Assembly (NCBI GenBank): GCA_004296145.1 | Contig: SEBM01000021.1 | Coordinates: 1-16,299, forward strand | Reading direction: 5' to 3' | DNA from: Flavobacterium sp. | GTDB lineage: Bacteria > Bacteroidota > Bacteroidia > Flavobacteriales > Flavobacteriaceae | Length of the DNA: 16,299 bases | Shown here: positions 1 to 8,314 of the stretch, piece after piece | Layout of the letters: every line of letters begins with the position of its first letter | Numbering within the stretch: the first letter of the stretch is position 1 | Position numbers and translations under genes: made by a program | The notes under the pieces: generated by a model | Told to the model about the DNA's origin: nothing | Seen by the model: only the letters and a program-made list of their open reading frames with translations | Databases searched by the model: none

Positions 1-7
1 GTAATAT

Positions 8-1528
8 ATGATTTTTGATTTACATGGAAATGAGGATTGCTTAGAAGTAAATAATTTTTACCGGAAATTATTTGCAGAAATGCCGGATTTACTTTTTCAG
101 TTTATAATAGATAAAGATAATAAATACACTTTTCCTCTGGTCAGTAAATCAATAGACGATATTTTTGAGCTTACAGTCAGTGAATTTACCAACGACATCA
201 TATTTATTATTTACGAAAGGATATTTTCTCAGGATCGGGATATGTTTTTTCAGTCTTTGGTAAAAGCAAGAAAAGAAATAAAACCATGGGAACTTCAATT
301 CAGGGCGGTTTTGCCGAAAAAAGGTTTGCGTTGGTTCAAAGTTTCGGCCAAAACAGAATCTATTTCTGATGATCGTGTTAGTTTTTGTGGACATGTTTCT
401 GATATTACAGATTTAAAAGACAAGGAAGAAAAACTTAGAATCTCTGAAGAGCGTTTTCAGTTTGCACTTGAAGCCTCTACAGCTGGAATTTGGGACTGGG
501 ATATGGTTACTAATAATGTTTTTTATTCTTCATTATCCTTGAAGATTTTAGAATTAGATTCAACAGATATTTTTGATGATCCCGAACGTTGGGATAAAAT
601 TGTGCATCCCGATGATCTTCCAAAATATTATTCAGATATTCAGGAGCATTTTGATAATAAGATTCCTTATTATGAAAATTACCACCGCGTTATGACTTCG
701 AGCGGTAATTATAAATGGATTTTAGACAGAGGGAAAGTAATAAAGCGTGATGAAAACGGAAAACCGCTGCGTGTTATCGGAACTCATACTGATGTTTCTT
801 TGCAGAAAGAAAAAGAATTAGAGCTTTTGAAAACAATGAAATTGTATAGTGATCAAAATAGTCGACTTCTCAATTTTTCTCATATTGTTTCTCATAATTT
901 AAACACTCAGGCCGGTAATATAAAATCTATTCTGGATTTTATTGATGCTGATGTTGATAAACAAACAATCAACGAAATGTTGCTGCATTTAAGAACTGTT
1001 TCGAATGATTTAAATGAAACCATTTCTAATCTGACGCAGATTGTAAAAACACAAAGTAATATAAATATTGCGGTCGTTCCTCTTAAATTGTACGAGTACA
1101 TTGAGAAAACAATATCAACCATCAAAGGATACGATAAGCAAACAAATGTTTCAATAATCAATAATGTTCCAAAATATTTAAAAATAAATTTTAATCCGGC
1201 TTATTTGGAAAGTGTTTTGCTGAATTTTACAACAAATGCTATAAAATATGCGCATCCGGATAGAGATCCTGTAATTGTTTTTGATTTTGGAATTGAACCG
1301 GAAGGGTATAAATCATTAAAGATTACCGATAATGGTTTAGGAATTGATTTAGCTGTTTACGGTGATTTATTATTCGGAATGTATAAAACATTTCACAAAC
1401 ATCAGGAAGCCCGTGGAATTGGCTTGTATATTACCAGAAATCAAATAGAGGCTATGAAAGGAAGTGTTTTTGTTGAAAGTGAAGTAGGAGTGGGGACGAG
1501 TTTTAAAATCGTATTTAATGATATGTAA
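8..1528 (+). CDS. PAS-domain sensor histidine kinase
   Basis: A 506-residue sensor kinase that should autophosphorylate a histidine and pass the phosphate to a response regulator. Two PAS folds precede the kinase core: PAS1 at about residues 15-135 and PAS2 at about 146-265, the latter with the W-x-x-I-V-H-P-D-D pattern of the PAS_3 type. The dimerisation helix carries SHNLN with the phospho-acceptor candidate H296. The ATPase domain shows the N box (NFTTNAIKYAHP, N410), the G1 box DNGLGID (441-447) and the G2 box RGIGLYITR (469-477). I see no signal peptide or membrane helix, so it should sense a cytoplasmic signal. A stop codon lies in frame at bases 2-4, so the ATG at base 8 is the first possible start and the gene is complete. 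No response regulator is adjacent; the downstream neighbour is convergent. The ligand is unknown. Confidence 0.93.
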   Translation: MIFDLHGNEDCLEVNNFYRKLFAEMPDLLFQFIIDKDNKYTFPLVSKSIDDIFELTVSEFTNDIIFIIYERIFSQDRDMFFQSLVKARKEIKPWELQFRAVLPKKGLRWFKVSAKTESISDDRVSFCGHVSDITDLKDKEEKLRISEERFQFALEASTAGIWDWDMVTNNVFYSSLSLKILELDSTDIFDDPERWDKIVHPDDLPKYYSDIQEHFDNKIPYYENYHRVMTSSGNYKWILDRGKVIKRDENGKPLRVIGTHTDVSLQKEKELELLKTMKLYSDQNSRLLNFSHIVSHNLNTQAGNIKSILDFIDADVDKQTINEMLLHLRTVSNDLNETISNLTQIVKTQSNINIAVVPLKLYEYIEKTISTIKGYDKQTNVSIINNVPKYLKINFNPAYLESVLLNFTTNAIKYAHPDRDPVIVFDFGIEPEGYKSLKITDNGLGIDLAVYGDLLFGMYKTFHKHQEARGIGLYITRNQIEAMKGSVFVESEVGVGTSFKIVFNDM

Positions 1529-1543
1529 AATGGTTTAAAACAC

Positions 1544-1595
1544 ATATAAAATAATAAAGGCTGTCTTTTTTAAGACAGCCTTTATTATTTTATAT
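1544..1595. terminator. bidirectional intrinsic terminator, perfect 24-bp stem
   Basis: Arms 1544-1567 and 1572-1595 are perfect reverse complements around a TTTT loop. The core is GGCTGTCTT/AAGACAGCC, flanked by A-rich sequence on one side and T-rich on the other. The RNA of either strand therefore gives a GC-containing stem ending in a U-rich tract. It sits between the convergent histidine kinase (ends 1528) and RNase Y (ends 1609) and should stop transcription from both. Confidence 0.9.
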
Positions 1596-1608
1596 AAAAA
1601 CAGAAGAA

Positions 1609-3171
1609 TTACTTCGCAATATTAACCGCTCTTGTTTCTCTGATTACAGTTACTTTAACCTGGCCTGGATAAGTCATTTCTGTTTGAATTTTTTGTGAAA
1701 TTTCAAAAGATAAGTTTGCCGCATTGTCATCAGAAACTTTTTCGCTTTCTACAATTACACGAAGTTCTCTACCGGCCTGAATAGCATAAGCATTTTTTAC
1801 ACCACTAAATCCGTAAGCTACTTCTTCAAGGTCTTTTAAACGTTGAATGTATGAATCTAAAACCTGACGTCTTGCACCTGGTCTTGCACCCGAAATAGCA
1901 TCACAAACCTGAACAATTGGAGATAATAATGATTTCATTTCGATTTCATCGTGGTGAGCTCCGATTGCGTTACAAACTTCTTCTTTCTCTCCGTATTTCT
2001 CTGCCCATTGCATACCTAGCAATGCGTGTGGTAAATCACTTTCTGTATCAGGAACTTTACCAATATCATGAAGTAAACCGGCTCTTTTTGCCAATTTTAC
2101 ATTTAAGCCCAATTCAGCAGCCATGATACCACAAAGTTTAGAAACTTCTCTTGAGTGTTGTAGCAAGTTTTGACCGTAAGAAGAACGGTATTTCATTCTA
2201 CCAACTACTTTTATCAATTCAGGATGTAAACCGTGAATTCCTAGGTCGATAACAGTACGTTTACCAACTTCGATAATTTCGTCATCAATTTGTTTGGCTG
2301 TTTTAGCAACAACTTCTTCAATTCTTGCCGGGTGAATACGTCCGTCAGTTACTAATTTATGCAATGATAAACGGGCAATTTCTCTACGTACAGGATCAAA
2401 ACAAGAAAGGATAATTGCTTCAGGTGTATCATCAACAATGATTTCTACTCCGGTTGCAGCTTCCAAAGCTCTAATGTTACGACCTTCACGTCCGATAATT
2501 CTACCTTTTACGTCATCAGATTCAATATTGAAAACAGAAACACAGTTTTCTACTGCTTCTTCAGTTCCAACTCTCTGAATAGTATTAATGATGATTTTCT
2601 TCGCTTCTTGTTGCGCAGTAAGTTTTGCCTCTTCAATAGTATCCTGAATATGAGACATTGCTTTGGTTTTAGCTTCAGCTTTTAAACCTTCAACTAATTG
2701 CTCTTTTGCTTCTTCTGCAGAAAGTCCTGAGATTACCTCAAGTTGTTGTAATTGACTTTTGTGTAATTTGTCAACTTCAGCTTGTTTTTTATCTAGAACT
2801 TCAATTTTACTGCTGTATTCCTGAGTTTTAGCTTCAAAATCATCATTTACTTTTTTAGCTTTAGAAAGCTCATTTGATACTTGTGATTCTTTATCTCTAA
2901 CTCTTTTTTCTACTTCAGCAACTTTTTTATCTCTGGCTAAAATAACTTGTTCGTGCTCAGATTTCAATTCAATAAAACGCTCTTTAGCCTGAAGAATTTT
3001 GTCTTTTTTGATATTTTCAGCTTCCAGATTAGCATCTTTTAAAATGGATGCTGCTTCTTTTTTTGCGTTTTTGATTAAGTTTGAAATATTGCTTTTTTCG
3101 ATAATTTTAGCTATTCCAAAACCTGCTGCAATACCTATAATACCTGAAATAATGATCGTTATTATGTCCAT
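1609..3171 (-). CDS. rny: Ribonuclease Y (membrane-anchored endoribonuclease)
   Basis: RNase Y starts decay of many mRNAs by endonucleolytic cleavage at the inner face of the membrane. The 520-residue length matches the family. In order: an N-terminal membrane helix (about 3-22), a long charged coiled coil (about 30-195), a KH RNA-binding domain with GRIIGREGRNIR (223-234), and an HD phosphohydrolase domain. Likely HD metal ligands are H339, H368-D369 (in LLHDIGK), H406/H407 and D424. The C-terminal tail (about 430-520) is also typical. The ATG lies only about 20 nt after the U-tract of the structured RNA at 3192-3361, and I see no separate promoter between them. It is therefore probably transcribed by readthrough from the coiled-coil/zapA/6S unit. 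The gene ends at the shared terminator at 1544-1595. The identification is secure. Confidence 0.97.
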   Translation of the reverse strand: MDIITIIISGIIGIAAGFGIAKIIEKSNISNLIKNAKKEAASILKDANLEAENIKKDKILQAKERFIELKSEHEQVILARDKKVAEVEKRVRDKESQVSNELSKAKKVNDDFEAKTQEYSSKIEVLDKKQAEVDKLHKSQLQQLEVISGLSAEEAKEQLVEGLKAEAKTKAMSHIQDTIEEAKLTAQQEAKKIIINTIQRVGTEEAVENCVSVFNIESDDVKGRIIGREGRNIRALEAATGVEIIVDDTPEAIILSCFDPVRREIARLSLHKLVTDGRIHPARIEEVVAKTAKQIDDEIIEVGKRTVIDLGIHGLHPELIKVVGRMKYRSSYGQNLLQHSREVSKLCGIMAAELGLNVKLAKRAGLLHDIGKVPDTESDLPHALLGMQWAEKYGEKEEVCNAIGAHHDEIEMKSLLSPIVQVCDAISGARPGARRQVLDSYIQRLKDLEEVAYGFSGVKNAYAIQAGRELRVIVESEKVSDDNAANLSFEISQKIQTEMTYPGQVKVTVIRETRAVNIAK

Positions 3172-3191
3172 GTTTGTTAAAATTTATATAT

Positions 3192-3361
3192 AAAAAAAGC
3201 CTACATTAATTGCTTGAATAAACTCGTAAAGACAAGTTTTGAGCTAACTCACTGTTCAAGTTTCCTCGCAATAAAGCGTGGCATGCTATAGTAGTGATGA
3301 TTTGCTCATTCTAATTTGTTAGTGTTGAGTTTACCAATTGTGAACTAATGTAGGCAGTATC
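3192..3361 (-). ncRNA. ssrS: 6S-like structured RNA (6S-Flavo type) ending in an intrinsic terminator
   Basis: The non-coding gap between zapA and rny folds into one long rod on the minus strand. The closing stem is 3343-3355 with 3199-3211 (13 bp, one G-U). An inner stem pairs 3327-3333 with 3219-3225 (UAAACUC/GAGUUUA). A large internal bubble follows, then GAGC/GCUC (3304-3307 with 3241-3244), UCACU/AGUGA (3293-3297 with 3249-3253) and a small CGC/GCG hairpin (3267-3278). A rod with a central bubble is the 6S RNA architecture that mimics an open promoter and binds RNA polymerase. The minus-strand 3' side of the closing stem runs directly into seven U (3192-3198), which fixes the strand and the 3' end. 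The position just after zapA matches the zapA-ssrS order of E. coli, and a 6S-Flavo class is known in Bacteroidota. The 5' end is approximate. I cannot score a covariance model here. Confidence 0.75.
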
Positions 3362-3381
3362 TTAGTTTCTGTAAAGAACGT

Positions 3382-3675
3382 TTAATTTTCGAGATATTGA
3401 TCTAAAAGCAAATTTAATCTTTTAATTCTTTCGATGGTTTCATGTCCATCAACATTGTAATCGATTTGTTTTTGTTCTACTTGCGAAGCAAATTGTAGGG
3501 CACACATGGCCAGTACATCCTGTTTGTCACGAACTGCGTAACTTTCTTCGAATTGCTTGATCATAGCATCAATTTTTTTAGAAGCACTTCTAAGTCCTTC
3601 TTCCTGAGTTGGTTCTACCGTTAATGGGTAAACCCTGTCTGCAATTGATATTTTAATTCTAAGCTTTTCGTCCAT
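3382..3675 (-). CDS. zapA: Cell division protein ZapA
   Basis: ZapA binds FtsZ at midcell and promotes bundling of its filaments. The 97-residue product has the family layout: a short N-terminal β-rich head (KIKISIADRVYPL-like region, about residues 5-20), then a helix with EEGLRSASKKIDAMIKQF (about 25-42), and a C-terminal dimerising helix with DVLAMCALQFASQVEQK (about 53-69). It starts 4 nt after the stop of the coiled-coil gene, so the two are almost certainly co-transcribed. The 6S-like RNA begins about 20 nt past its stop codon. Family assignment rests on sequence pattern and size, both of which fit well. Confidence 0.92.
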   Translation of the reverse strand: MDEKLRIKISIADRVYPLTVEPTQEEGLRSASKKIDAMIKQFEESYAVRDKQDVLAMCALQFASQVEQKQIDYNVDGHETIERIKRLNLLLDQYLEN

Positions 3676-3679
3676 GTTT

Positions 3680-3970
3680 CTAGTCTGATAATTGTGCTAT
3701 ACAGTAATCAATTTCGCGAATTAATGAATTTATTTTAAGCTTTGTCTCTCTCTTGTTATTGTCGCTGCCGAGCAACGAATTGGCTATTTTAAGTGTGTCA
3801 TATTGCTTTCTCAAAGCTTCCATTTCTTCAGATTGTTTCTGGATGATTTGCGCAGCTTTGGCTAATTGTAGTTTTAATTCCTGATTGTTTTTCTCTAGTC
3901 CTTTTGATTTTTCAAAAAGCTTTTCGACTTTATATTCAAGAGTATCAATTATTTCGGCAATTACACTCAT
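3680..3970 (-). CDS. Small coiled-coil protein upstream of zapA (possible ZapB-like partner)
   Basis: A 96-residue protein that is almost entirely a predicted coiled coil. Heptad-like leucine, isoleucine and charged repeats run from about residue 8 to 66, then a short linker containing LLGSDNNKRE and a C-terminal helix (about 74-94). It has no signal peptide, membrane helix or enzymatic motif. It is the first gene of the unit, preceded by a strong promoter match at 3999-4028, and its stop lies 4 nt before zapA. The size, coiled coil and tight link to zapA suggest a division-associated protein comparable to E. coli ZapB, which binds ZapA. I see no direct sequence identity to ZapB, so that role is inferred from context only. 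Confidence 0.8.
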   Translation of the reverse strand: MSVIAEIIDTLEYKVEKLFEKSKGLEKNNQELKLQLAKAAQIIQKQSEEMEALRKQYDTLKIANSLLGSDNNKRETKLKINSLIREIDYCIAQLSD

Positions 3971-3998
3971 TATAAATCCTATTCATTACTTAATCATA

Positions 3999-4028
3999 CA
4001 AAGTTAGTATTCCTTTTTATTAATGCAA
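3999..4028 (-). promoter_or_regulatory. Bacteroidota sigma-A-type promoter for coiled-coil/zapA/6S/rny unit
   Basis: Read on the minus strand, TTG (4026-4028) is followed by 19 nt and then TAACTTTG (4006-3999). This matches the TTG-N19-TAnnTTTG pattern of Bacteroidota housekeeping promoters. The predicted start at about 3993-3995 leaves a leader of roughly 25 nt before the ATG at 3970. It is the only convincing promoter I see for the whole downstream unit. Confidence 0.72.
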
Positions 4029-4085
4029 TTTTTTCTCGATTTTTTTGCATTAAAAATAGATAAATAAATGAATTTCAATTAATTG

Positions 4086-4093
4086 TATTTTTG
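4086..4093 (+). promoter_or_regulatory. Possible -7 promoter element for the M23 peptidase operon
   Basis: TATTTTTG matches the Bacteroidota -7 element TAnnTTTG, and transcription would begin near 4099, about 44 nt before the preferred ATG at 4143. No TTG lies at the usual distance upstream, so the match is partial. A second, weaker option is TTG at 4105-4107 with TATCTTAG at 4130-4137. If either is used, a TTG start at 4083 would be excluded. Confidence 0.33.
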
Positions 4094-4142
4094 TAGCTTT
4101 TTACTTGCTTTTAATCCTTTATTTTTCGCTATCTTAGCAAAA

Positions 4143-5837
4143 ATGTTGTTTATGAGAATTCCACTACTTGCCCTTTTTTTTTATAATTTTATTTTTGCTC
4201 AGGTTCAGTATCCTAAAGATTATTTCCGTCCGCCATTAGATATTCCGATGCAACTTTCGGGGAATTTTGGTGAATTACGACCAAATCATTTTCATGCCGG
4301 TTTCGATTTAAAAACAAATCAAAGAGAAGGCCTTAATGTTTATGCCGTTGCAGACGGCTACGTGTCAAGAATAAAAATTTCTACTTTCGGTAACGGTAAA
4401 TGTATCTATATAACACACCCAAATGGGTATACTTCTGTTTATGGACATTTACAAACTACAATTGGGCCTATTCAGGAATATGTTCAGAAAACACATTATG
4501 CTGAAAAAGCGTATGAGATTGAGATGTATTTAAAGCCGGATGAATTACCGGTTACAAAAGGACAACTGATTGCACTTTCAGGAAATACAGGATCTTCTGA
4601 AGGTCCGCATTTGCATTTTGAAATCAGAGATTCTAAAACGGAATTTGTTATTAATCCAATGTTTTTTGGTTATGATAAAAATATAAATGATAACAAAAAG
4701 CCAACAATTTCAAGTGTGTTTGTTTATCCTCTTGGAGAAAATACAGTTGTAAATCAGTCAAAACAACCCTTGCTGTTAAATCTTTCACTTCAAAAAGACG
4801 GAACATACCTTGCCGGTAAAGTTAAAGCAAACGGTAAAATTGGTTTTGGAATCAATGCTGTTGATTTTGATGATGTTTCTAACAACAGAAATGGTGTTTT
4901 TAATGTGACAGGTTTTTTAAATGGAGATCCCAAATATAATTATCAGTTCAATACCTATTCGTTTGATGAAATGCGTTATATAAATGCTTTTATTGATTAT
5001 CCAAGGTATAAGAGAACAAGTCAGCGTATACAAAAGTTGTTTATGAAAACGCCTTATGCACTGAGTATTGTAAAAACGGACTCACTTCACGGAATTATTC
5101 CTGTTGAACCTAATTTAGCGTCAAGCTACAGAATTGAAGTGTCTGATTATTTTGGGAATATTAATTCTGTTACAATTCCCATTGAATATGATTCTGAAAC
5201 GCCAATTGTAAATGCAGAACCCGTCACATCAAAATACTTTGTAAAGGTTAATAAAGATTCTAATTTCGAAAAAGATAATATGTCGGTATTTTTTCCGGCT
5301 GGAACTTTTTATGATGGTTTCAATATGAATTTTGATGTTAGAAATAATAAAATTTATATTCATGATGATACTGTTCCGGTACATTCAAATTTTACAATTA
5401 CCATAAAAGACAGTCTTTATCCGGAATCTTTGAGGGATAAACTTTACATAGGAAAAGGTACGAGTTATAACGGCACCATCAGAAAAGGAAATACATATAC
5501 CGCTAAAGCAAAAATCCTGGGGCAGTACGGTTTGGTTTTGGATACAATTCCTCCTGTGATAAAAATTGCTAAACCGGTTGAAGGAAAATGGATCAGCGAT
5601 CAAAAGAAAATTGACTTTACGATTGGCGATTCTTTGTCAGGAATTAAATCGTATAACGGTTATTTGAACGGAAGCTGGGTGTTGTTTGAATATGAAAACA
5701 AGGCCAGAAGAATCACGCATACTTTTGACCCGCAATATTTGGTTGAAGGAGAAAACTTTTTAAAAATTGAAGTAATTGATAATGTGGGTAATTCTGCTAT
5801 CTTTGAAACTCATTTTTTTAGAAGTCAACAAAAATAA
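4143..5837 (+). CDS. Secreted M23 family metallopeptidase (LytM-type) with long C-terminal β-rich region
   Basis: A zinc peptidase probably cleaving peptidoglycan cross-links in the periplasm. From ATG 4143 the product is 564 residues. A signal peptide (about 1-20, ending FIFAQ) is followed by the M23 domain. Its zinc-site motifs are HAGFD (H51, D55) and PHLHFE (H156, H158), with YGHL at H102; the usual catalytic pattern is intact. An extra stretch of about 25 residues (110-134) sits inside the domain. The remaining 390 or so residues look β-rich with no domain I recognise. The reading frame extends to a TTG at 4083, but this would put a second hydrophobic stretch before the signal peptide, so ATG 4143 (or 4152) is preferred. 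The TonB-dependent receptor starts 11 nt downstream, indicating an operon. Confidence 0.92.
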   Translation: MLFMRIPLLALFFYNFIFAQVQYPKDYFRPPLDIPMQLSGNFGELRPNHFHAGFDLKTNQREGLNVYAVADGYVSRIKISTFGNGKCIYITHPNGYTSVYGHLQTTIGPIQEYVQKTHYAEKAYEIEMYLKPDELPVTKGQLIALSGNTGSSEGPHLHFEIRDSKTEFVINPMFFGYDKNINDNKKPTISSVFVYPLGENTVVNQSKQPLLLNLSLQKDGTYLAGKVKANGKIGFGINAVDFDDVSNNRNGVFNVTGFLNGDPKYNYQFNTYSFDEMRYINAFIDYPRYKRTSQRIQKLFMKTPYALSIVKTDSLHGIIPVEPNLASSYRIEVSDYFGNINSVTIPIEYDSETPIVNAEPVTSKYFVKVNKDSNFEKDNMSVFFPAGTFYDGFNMNFDVRNNKIYIHDDTVPVHSNFTITIKDSLYPESLRDKLYIGKGTSYNGTIRKGNTYTAKAKILGQYGLVLDTIPPVIKIAKPVEGKWISDQKKIDFTIGDSLSGIKSYNGYLNGSWVLFEYENKARRITHTFDPQYLVEGENFLKIEVIDNVGNSAIFETHFFRSQQK

Positions 5838-5848
5838 AATCAAAACGT

Positions 5849-8314
5849 TTGAGTCGTAGCAAGTTAATATTCGTTTTCCTTTTTTTCTGCATAGGCTGTA
5901 TTTCATTTGCTCAAAATGCTCATGTTAAAGGAATTATTTTAGATAATGAAAACAAGCCAGTTCCTGATGTAAATATTACGTCTTCAGGAAAGGCTGTTCA
6001 GACAGATTCAAATGGTTTTTTTGAAATCGAAGTTCCTTCCAACAAAAAAACGTCATTGATCTTTACTCACATTTCATTAAAAATGATGAGTCTGACCGTG
6101 AATTTAAAACCAAATGAGATTTTTGTTTTTAATCCGGTTATGAATAATACTGCAGAACAAATGGGAGAAGTTTTTGTTTCTTCTAACAATAAAAAACGTG
6201 TTCAGGGAATTACTAATATCGACGCAGCTACAATTAAGAAAATTCCCGGTGCCAATGCCGGAATCGAAAATATCCTGAAAACATTGCCTGGAGTAAATTC
6301 TAATAACGAATTGAGTACACAATATGCAGTTCGTGGAGGAAATTATGATGAGAATCTGGTTTATGTGAATGAAATTGAAGTGTATCGACCTTTTCTTATT
6401 CGTTCTGGCCAACAGGAAGGTTTGAGTTTTACCAATACAGATCTGGTTCAGAATGTTGATTTTTCTGCCGGAGGATTTCAGGCAAAATTTGGAGATAAAT
6501 TATCTTCCGTTTTAGATATTACTTACAGGAAACCAACTGAGTTTGGCGCTTCATTAGAGGCAAGTTTATTAGGAGGAAGCATTTCAGTTGATGCTGTTTC
6601 TAAAAATAAAAAATGGTCTGCTGTGACCGGTGTCCGTTATAGAAATAATAGTTTGCTGGTTAATAGTCAGGATACGCAAACGAATTACACGCCAACTTTT
6701 GTGGATGTTCAGACGAATGTGAATTATGATATTTCTGAAAAATGGCAAATGAGTTTTTTAGGAAATATTTCGCAGAATAAATATTTGTACCAGCCTTTGA
6801 CCCGCGAAACAAAATTCGGGACAATTGATCAGCCAATGGCGCTTGCCGTTTATTATGACGGAAGAGAAAAAGACCAGTATGATACGTATTTTGGTGCTTT
6901 AAAAACAACTTATAAAGTTTCGCCAACATTCACTTTAAAAGTTATTGGTTCTTTATTTCACACAAAAGAAAAAGAACATTTTGATATTCTGGCACAATAC
7001 AGATTAGGAAATGTAAATGCTGACGGCACAACCGATATGGATGATGTTGATTTTACACGCGGTATAGGTTCTCAGCTCAATCATGCCCGAAATGATCTGG
7101 ATGCCTTAATTGCAAATGCAGAAATTAAAGGTTTTAAAGAATGGAGAGACAGCCAATTAGAGTTTGGAATTAAATATACCAGAGAATCAATTCGCGACAG
7201 GGTAGTAGAGTGGGAAATGATTGATTCGGCAGGATTTTCTATAAATCCTCCAATTGTGATTTTACCTGATAATAATCAGCCATACGAACCTTACGCCGGA
7301 CCTTTATTGCCTTATCAGGATGTTCGTGCAACTAATTTTAATACCATAAACAGATTTTCGGGTTATACACAATGGAATCAGAAAACAGAAATTGGTTCAA
7401 GTCAGGTTTGGTATAATTTCGGAGCCCGTTTTCAGAGCTGGAGTGTAAGCGGAGCTTCAGAAGAAGGGAAAAATCAGATTGTTTTTAGCCCGAGAGCGCA
7501 GTTTGCGATAAAACCCGATTGGGATATGGATATGGTTTTCAGGCTTTCCGGAGGATTATATCATCAGCCGTCTTTTTACAGGGAACTTCGTGACTTAAAT
7601 GGAGTTGTTAATCCAAACGTAAAGGCGCAGGAATCTGTACATATTGTTTTGAGTAATGATTATAGTTTTAAAATGTGGGATCGCCCTTTTAAATGGGTCA
7701 CAGAGGTTTATTACAAATCACTTTCAGATGTAAATACATATTCCATTGACAACGTCCGTATTCGTTATGTGGCCAATAATAATGCAAAAGCATACGCGCA
7801 AGGTCTTGATTTTAGATTGAATGGTGAATTTGTTCCCGGAACAGAATCGTGGATTAGTTTCGGATATTTAAAAACCGAAGAAAACTACGAAGACAAAGGA
7901 TATATTGCAAGACCAACAGATCAACGTTTGAAATTTGCAATGTTGTTTCAGGATTACATGCCGAATATCCCGAGTGTAAAATTATATCTGAATTTAGTTT
8001 ACAATACTGGTGTGCCAGGCGGATCTCCATCTTACTCTGATCCGTATGTATATCAAAACAGATTAAATGATTACAGAAGGGCAGATATTGGTTTTGCCAA
8101 AGTTTTTGTTGACAGCAGTACTAAAATTGCTAAAACGAACTGGTTAAAAAACTTTAAAGAATTGTCTGTTGGAGTTGAAATCTTTAATATTTTCAATAAT
8201 CAAAACGCAATTACAAATACCTGGGTGCGTGATGTGTATTCTAAAAATCAATATGCAATTCCAAATTATATGACTTCGAGGGTTTTTAACGTTAAGTTAA
8301 ATGCGAGGTTGTGA
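5849..8314 (+). CDS. TonB-dependent outer-membrane receptor with carboxypeptidase-like regulatory domain
   Basis: An outer-membrane importer energised by TonB. The 821-residue product has a signal peptide (about 1-22, ending SFAQ) and a CarboxypepD_reg-like domain (about 26-105, beginning VKGIILDNENKPVPDVNI). A plug domain follows at about 125-228, with KIPGANAGIENILKTLPGV, the YAVRGGNYDENL motif (VRGG at 161-164) and VDFSAGGFQAKFGDKLSS. The rest is a β-barrel rich in aromatic, alternating strands. The start is TTG 5849: no ATG or GTG precedes the signal peptide in frame, and the next in-frame ATG (residue 79) would delete the signal. No SusD-like gene is adjacent, so a SusC glycan role is not supported and the substrate is unknown. 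It lies 11 nt after the M23 gene, and its stop overlaps the next ATG. Confidence 0.93.
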   Translation: MSRSKLIFVFLFFCIGCISFAQNAHVKGIILDNENKPVPDVNITSSGKAVQTDSNGFFEIEVPSNKKTSLIFTHISLKMMSLTVNLKPNEIFVFNPVMNNTAEQMGEVFVSSNNKKRVQGITNIDAATIKKIPGANAGIENILKTLPGVNSNNELSTQYAVRGGNYDENLVYVNEIEVYRPFLIRSGQQEGLSFTNTDLVQNVDFSAGGFQAKFGDKLSSVLDITYRKPTEFGASLEASLLGGSISVDAVSKNKKWSAVTGVRYRNNSLLVNSQDTQTNYTPTFVDVQTNVNYDISEKWQMSFLGNISQNKYLYQPLTRETKFGTIDQPMALAVYYDGREKDQYDTYFGALKTTYKVSPTFTLKVIGSLFHTKEKEHFDILAQYRLGNVNADGTTDMDDVDFTRGIGSQLNHARNDLDALIANAEIKGFKEWRDSQLEFGIKYTRESIRDRVVEWEMIDSAGFSINPPIVILPDNNQPYEPYAGPLLPYQDVRATNFNTINRFSGYTQWNQKTEIGSSQVWYNFGARFQSWSVSGASEEGKNQIVFSPRAQFAIKPDWDMDMVFRLSGGLYHQPSFYRELRDLNGVVNPNVKAQESVHIVLSNDYSFKMWDRPFKWVTEVYYKSLSDVNTYSIDNVRIRYVANNNAKAYAQGLDFRLNGEFVPGTESWISFGYLKTEENYEDKGYIARPTDQRLKFAMLFQDYMPNIPSVKLYLNLVYNTGVPGGSPSYSDPYVYQNRLNDYRRADIGFAKVFVDSSTKIAKTNWLKNFKELSVGVEIFNIFNNQNAITNTWVRDVYSKNQYAIPNYMTSRVFNVKLNARL

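Noticed and set aside
149..394. 81-codon open frame on the minus strand within the histidine kinase gene
   Set aside because: Antisense shadow of the first PAS domain; cysteine/phenylalanine-rich composition typical of non-coding translation.
3356..3416. Dedicated 6S RNA promoter using TAAATTTG (3416-3409, minus strand) inside the end of zapA
   Set aside because: The -7 match is exact but no TTG lies 17-23 nt upstream; without a -33 element in AT-rich coding sequence, chance is likely.
4083..4142. TTG-initiated extension of the M23 peptidase reading frame
   Set aside because: It adds a second hydrophobic stretch before a normal signal peptide and overlaps a -7-like element; ATG 4143 or 4152 gives a standard secreted protein.
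6104..6412. 102-codon open frame on the minus strand within the TonB receptor gene
   Set aside because: Antisense shadow of the plug-domain coding region, with no recognisable motif.
8311..8313. GTG start for the protein after the TonB receptor
   Set aside because: The adjacent ATG at 8314 gives the same protein minus one residue and forms the common TGATG coupling.
5849..8314. SusC-type glycan importer call for the TonB-dependent receptor
   Set aside because: No SusD-like lipoprotein is adjacent, the length is short for SusC, and the following genes do not resemble a polysaccharide utilisation locus.
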